From assembly GCF_011082085.1 (NCBI RefSeq), contig NZ_CP041063.1, positions 3,706,001 through 3,770,000 on the forward strand: a DNA stretch of 64,000 bases, written 5' to 3'. Made by a program: the position numbers and the translations under genes. Position 1 is the first letter of the stretch. Each line of letters opens with the position of its first letter. Below the pieces are notes generated by a model, which was not told the DNA's origin, searched no databases, and was given only the letters and a program-made list of their open reading frames with translations. This stretch comes from Bacillus sp. Cs-700 (lineage in GTDB: Bacteria > Bacillota > Bacilli > Bacillales > Guptibacillaceae). This document shows, piece after piece, positions 60,956-64,000 of the stretch.

Positions 60956-61299
60956 GTAAAGGTTTATTGCATTCGGAAGGGCTAATTGTTTTACTTGGAG
61001 CTGTTTATTTCTATGCCTCAATCGATGCAAGTTGGTGGCTGTTCGTTCTTTGTTTATTCCTGCCTGATCTCTTTATGTTAGGATACGTGATGAACAATAG
61101 AATCGGTGCTCTGATCTATAATATTGGCCATACGTACGTATTTCCACTTATTCTTTTCATCCTAAGTGTGAGTTTGAAGCTAGATTTACTTCTCGCACTC
61201 AGCCTCATCTGGATTGCGCATATCGGAATGGACCGTACTGTAGGCTATGGTTTAAAGTACCCATCCCAGTTTAAAGTGACGCATTTACAAAAAGTCTAG
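60952..61299 (+). CDS. DUF4260 membrane protein
   Basis: 115 residues, four membrane segments, with LPDLFMLGYV, YNIGHTYVFPL and WIAHIGMDRTVGYGLKYP, the DUF4260 pattern. Starts inside the stop of the AhpD-like gene (ATGA), implying translational coupling. Function unknown. Confidence 0.82.
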   Translation: MSKGLLHSEGLIVLLGAVYFYASIDASWWLFVLCLFLPDLFMLGYVMNNRIGALIYNIGHTYVFPLILFILSVSLKLDLLLALSLIWIAHIGMDRTVGYGLKYPSQFKVTHLQKV

Positions 61300-61349
61300 C
61301 TATCAACTATATAATCAAAGAAAAATGGTAAAAGGGGGAGACAGTCATC

Positions 61350-62015
61350 ATGCAAGCCGTCATTTTTGATATGGATGGAACGCTTTTTCAAACAAATAAA
61401 ATTCTCGCATTATCCTTAGAGGACACGTTTCACTATTTAAGATCAATTAACCAATGGGATGGGGAAGCGCCGATTGCACAATACCGTGAAATCATGGGCG
61501 TCCCGTTACCAAAAGTATGGGAAGCTTTGTTGCCGGGTCATTCGATGGATGTAAGAGAACAAACAGATGCTTATTTTTTGAAACGGTTGATTGAGAACAT
61601 CAAGGAAGGGAAAGGCGAACTGTATCCGAATGTGAAGGAAGTTTTCGCGTCGTTAAAAGAAAGTGAATGCTCCATATACATCGCGAGTAATGGTCTATCG
61701 GATTATTTAAATGCTATTGTTCATCACTACGAGTTAGATCGTTGGGTGACGGAAACATTTAGCATCCAACACGTGAACTCATTAAATAAATCGGATTTAG
61801 TTCAAAAGATTGCAGAGAAATATGAGATTACGGAAGCGGCCGTTGTAGGGGATCGCTTATCCGATATAAACGCAGCGAAAGACAATGGGTTCGTTTCCAT
61901 CGGCTGTCATTTTGATTTTGCAAAAGAAGAGGAACTCGCTCAGGCGGATCGAGTGATTCATGACATAAACGAGCTAACAATGGTATTAACCGAATTACAT
62001 CTAGCAGAGGTTTAG
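61350..62015 (+). CDS. HAD-superfamily phosphatase
   Basis: 221 residues. Motif I IFDMDGTLF, alpha-helical cap (18-85), motif II IYIASNG, motif III Lys near LNKSDLV, motif IV VVGDRLSDINAAKDNG. Phosphoglycolate phosphatase/beta-phosphoglucomutase type. Substrate unknown. GGGGGAG is upstream of the ATG. Confidence 0.87.
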   Translation: MQAVIFDMDGTLFQTNKILALSLEDTFHYLRSINQWDGEAPIAQYREIMGVPLPKVWEALLPGHSMDVREQTDAYFLKRLIENIKEGKGELYPNVKEVFASLKESECSIYIASNGLSDYLNAIVHHYELDRWVTETFSIQHVNSLNKSDLVQKIAEKYEITEAAVVGDRLSDINAAKDNGFVSIGCHFDFAKEEELAQADRVIHDINELTMVLTELHLAEV

Positions 62016-62062
62016 AAAAAACATCTTATGAACAGTAATTTTTTAAAAAAGAATGTAAACGA

Positions 62063-62116
62063 TTGTATTTTATTTATATTAAGATATAATAAAGCTAATA
62101 ATTAACATATTGTTAA
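62063..62116 (+). promoter_or_regulatory. Promoter and palindrome of the Nudix regulator gene
   Basis: TTGTAT-N16-TATAAT (62063-62090), then TTAACA-TAT-TGTTAA (62102-62116) shortly after the expected transcription start. The same palindrome lies before the nicotinamidase gene. Confidence 0.65.
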
Positions 62117-62147
62117 ATAAAAGTATAGTATGTAAAGGGGAAAAACC

Positions 62148-62930
62148 ATGTCAAATCAAGAAGCGCTTGATCAATATGATGTTAAAAAGTATCGTACTCC
62201 AGATGGTTATACTTCTGATATCGCAGTTTTCACAATCGTCTCTGAAAAGAACGCCGATTATAAACCATCCAAGATGACGCTAAAACTGATGTTGATCAAA
62301 CGAGCGAAACAGAATAACGAAAAACAGGTTAACATCGAAGCTGACAAGTGGGCTCTACCTGGTGGTTTCGTTCAAGATGATGAAACAGCATTTGAAGCTG
62401 CAGGTCGAGAATTATTTGAAGAAACGGGTGTATCTAAGATACATCTAAAACATTTCGGTATTTATGATAAGCCAGGTAGAGATCCTCGCGGTTGGATTAT
62501 CTCAAATGCCCATTATGCCATTGTCTCCTCTCAACAACTCGCTAAAAGAAGAGCTGATGACGATGCAGCGGAAGTAGAATTATTTTCGATGGATGAAGTT
62601 TACAACCTTAACCTTGCTTTTGATCACAGGCAAATCATCAAAGAGGCTTTTGTAGTCATTAAACAGGATCTTCTTCTAACTACGGTTGCTAAAAACTTTT
62701 TGCCAGAACAATTTACTTATTCTGAATTACAAGCGGTGCTCTTGACTGTTACGGACGATTCGGCTATTTCAAGCGATGCAGGATTTGCAAGAAAAATTAA
62801 GTCCCTTCCCTTCATTAAGGTTGTTGAGGGAAAAAAGACACAGAGAACATCAAAAATACCGACTCAGTTGTACCGATTTGTTCATACGGATGCTGCTATC
62901 ATCAAACCGATCTACACAGCGAGATATTAA
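62148..62930 (+). CDS. Nudix regulator, NrtR-like
   Basis: 260 residues: Nudix domain (about 20-155, box GGFVQDDETAFEAAGRELFE then ETG), then a C-terminal winged-helix region (about 170-245, FTYSELQAVLLTV ... FARKIKSLPFI). NrtR proteins repress NAD synthesis genes and sense ADP-ribose. The nicotinamidase and phosphoribosyltransferase genes follow, with matching palindromes upstream. AAAGGGG precedes the ATG. Confidence 0.8.
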   Translation: MSNQEALDQYDVKKYRTPDGYTSDIAVFTIVSEKNADYKPSKMTLKLMLIKRAKQNNEKQVNIEADKWALPGGFVQDDETAFEAAGRELFEETGVSKIHLKHFGIYDKPGRDPRGWIISNAHYAIVSSQQLAKRRADDDAAEVELFSMDEVYNLNLAFDHRQIIKEAFVVIKQDLLLTTVAKNFLPEQFTYSELQAVLLTVTDDSAISSDAGFARKIKSLPFIKVVEGKKTQRTSKIPTQLYRFVHTDAAIIKPIYTARY

Positions 62931-62947
62931 TTTTTTTAGTTTTAATT

Positions 62948-62964
62948 ATTAACAATGTGTTAAT
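62948..62964 (+). promoter_or_regulatory. Palindrome before the nicotinamidase gene
   Basis: ATTAACA-ATG-TGTTAAT, same core as at 62102-62116. Likely operator of the Nudix regulator. Confidence 0.65.
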
Positions 62965-62990
62965 CGTTAATTAAATGGGAGGTTTTCACT

Positions 62991-63542
62991 TTGAGTAAAA
63001 AAGCATTGATAAATATTGATTATACGAATGATTTTGTTTCTGATAAGGGTGCGTTGACGTGTGGTATACCCGCGCAACAAATTGAAGAGAACATGTTAGC
63101 CGTAACCAAACAGTTCATTGATGACGGTGATTATGTTGTTTTTGCAGTCGATATCCATCACAAAAATGATCCTTATCATCCAGAAACCAATCTTTTCCCT
63201 GCTCACAATTTATCTGGTAGCAATGGCAGAAACTTATATGGCGAGTTGAATCGACTATACGAAGATAACGACTCACTCCAGAACGTTTATTGGATGGACA
63301 AAACACGCTACTCTGCTTTTGCAGGAACAGATCTTGAATTAAAGTTACGAGAACGGGGAATATCAGAATTACACCTCGTAGGGGTATGTACAGAAATCTG
63401 TGTTCTCCATACTGCTGTTGATGCTTACAACAAGGGGTTTAAAATCGTTGTGTACAAAGATGCAGTGGCTAGCTTCAATCACGTTGGGCACGAGTGGGCT
63501 CTTGGTCACTTTAAAGCTTGTTTAGGAGCGGATGTTATTTAA
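62991..63542 (+). CDS. pncA: Nicotinamidase
   Basis: 183 residues, converting nicotinamide to nicotinate in NAD salvage. Catalytic Asp in LINIDYTNDF, metal motif DIHHKNDPYHPE, Lys in MDKTRYSAF, nucleophile Cys in GVCTEICVLHTA. TTG start is 8 bases from GGGAGG. Followed by pncB. Confidence 0.88.
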   Translation: MSKKALINIDYTNDFVSDKGALTCGIPAQQIEENMLAVTKQFIDDGDYVVFAVDIHHKNDPYHPETNLFPAHNLSGSNGRNLYGELNRLYEDNDSLQNVYWMDKTRYSAFAGTDLELKLRERGISELHLVGVCTEICVLHTAVDAYNKGFKIVVYKDAVASFNHVGHEWALGHFKACLGADVI

Positions 63543-63659
63543 GTTTACGCTCTGTACGTCTTATTGAATATAGCCTTCCTATCAAACGGATAAAAGGAGA
63601 ATCAACTAATTGTTTTCCATACTCTTTTTACATTTTTAAATTTTTAGGAGGAATCGACT

Positions 63660-64000
63660 ATGACGAATACGTATGTTGACGATAGCTTTGCTCTACATAC
63701 TGATCTTTATCAAATCAATATGGCAGAAGCCTACTGGAGAGATAACTTCCATAACAGAAAAGCTGTTTTTGAAGTATTTTTTCGGAAACTCCCATTCGGA
63801 AGTGGCTATGCCCTCTTCGCTGGTCTTGAACGAGTAATTGAATACTTAAAAGACTTTCGCTTCTCCGAAAGTGATTTGGCGTATCTACGGGATCAGGGCT
63901 ACAAAGAAGACTTTCTTAACTACTTGAGCACAGTCCGTTTTACAGGAACCATTCAATCAATGAAAGAAGGCGAAGTTGTTTTTGGCAACGAACCGATCAT
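63660..64000 (+). CDS. pncB: Nicotinate phosphoribosyltransferase, N-terminal part
   Basis: Starts at ATG 63660 with AGGAGG 9 bases upstream and runs off the right edge (113 codons visible). HTDLYQINMAEAYWRDN, AVFEVFFRKLPFGSGYALFA and GLERVIEYLK are typical of PncB. It makes nicotinate mononucleotide from nicotinate, the step after nicotinamidase. Confidence 0.88.
   Translation, partial: MTNTYVDDSFALHTDLYQINMAEAYWRDNFHNRKAVFEVFFRKLPFGSGYALFAGLERVIEYLKDFRFSESDLAYLRDQGYKEDFLNYLSTVRFTGTIQSMKEGEVVFGNEPI

Noticed and set aside
62054-62067. Possible cre site (TGTAAACGATTGTA)
   Set aside because: Only the left half fits the CcpA consensus; the right half has two mismatches.
46-64000. tRNA genes, insertion sequences, prophage or toxin-antitoxin systems
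   Set aside because: None could be recognised by eye; a tRNAscan-SE and ISfinder run would settle this.

Overview
The window looks like chromosomal DNA of a low-to-moderate GC, spore-forming member of the Bacillaceae. Supporting features are the FosB, YwjA, YvrJ, YkgA and DUF4083 type families, GGAGG ribosome binding sites with many TTG/GTG starts, intrinsic terminators, and candidate sites for PhoP, CodY, Fur, SigB, SigE and SigK. A halotolerant or alkaliphilic marine-type Bacillus relative is my inference. I saw no rRNA, tRNA, CRISPR array, prophage or intact insertion sequence. All names come from reading motifs by eye; no search was run.

Layout. 0-9 kb: GAF fragment, a stand-alone PRPP synthetase paralogue, a class D sortase with its likely anchored substrate, a YtkA-like lipoprotein, a HAD phosphatase, a GltS-type symporter and a run of small membrane proteins. 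9-21 kb: Pho-controlled alkaline phosphatase, acetamidase family, oxidoreductases, glutamate dehydrogenase, and a 3-hydroxybutyrate permease/dehydrogenase pair beside a BCCT transporter. 21-33 kb: a decayed membrane gene, a NIPSNAP-Nudix fusion, two SDRs (one opposite a MerR regulator), an alanine-type symporter with a CodY box, and a divergent amine oxidase / degenerate sulfatase pair with sporulation-type promoters. 33-36 kb: DUF1659-DUF2922-YvrJ, a gene-free hairpin-rich block that looks like structured RNA, and an ArsR regulator divergent from an alpha/beta hydrolase. 36-44 kb: YkoGH-like two-component system with a PepSY protein, isochorismatase and FosB, DinB, a string of small membrane proteins, and a probable SigB-driven SDR. 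44-57 kb: Bcr-type MFS pump, Fur-boxed ABC exporter, SNF2/SWIM helicase, a histidine-rich repeat protein with a minimal beta-carbonic anhydrase-like protein, and a YkgA-YqcI pair. 57-64 kb: ArsR-DUF2087 regulator with a triple operator, LprI-like lipoprotein, orphan CrtO-like acyltransferase, and a Nudix regulator - nicotinamidase - nicotinate phosphoribosyltransferase NAD salvage set with two matching palindromes.

Themes. (1) A short repeat, GGTG(A/C)CAGGCACC, occurs about ten times in the first 35 kb, always between genes. (2) Many regulators sit beside their probable target with a visible palindrome. (3) Several genes end inside their own terminator hairpin. (4) Relics of dead genes remain. 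The strongest candidates for something undescribed are the structured block at 33.96-34.37 kb, the His-rich repeat/carbonic anhydrase-like pair with a mother-cell promoter, and the amine oxidase/pseudo-sulfatase pair.
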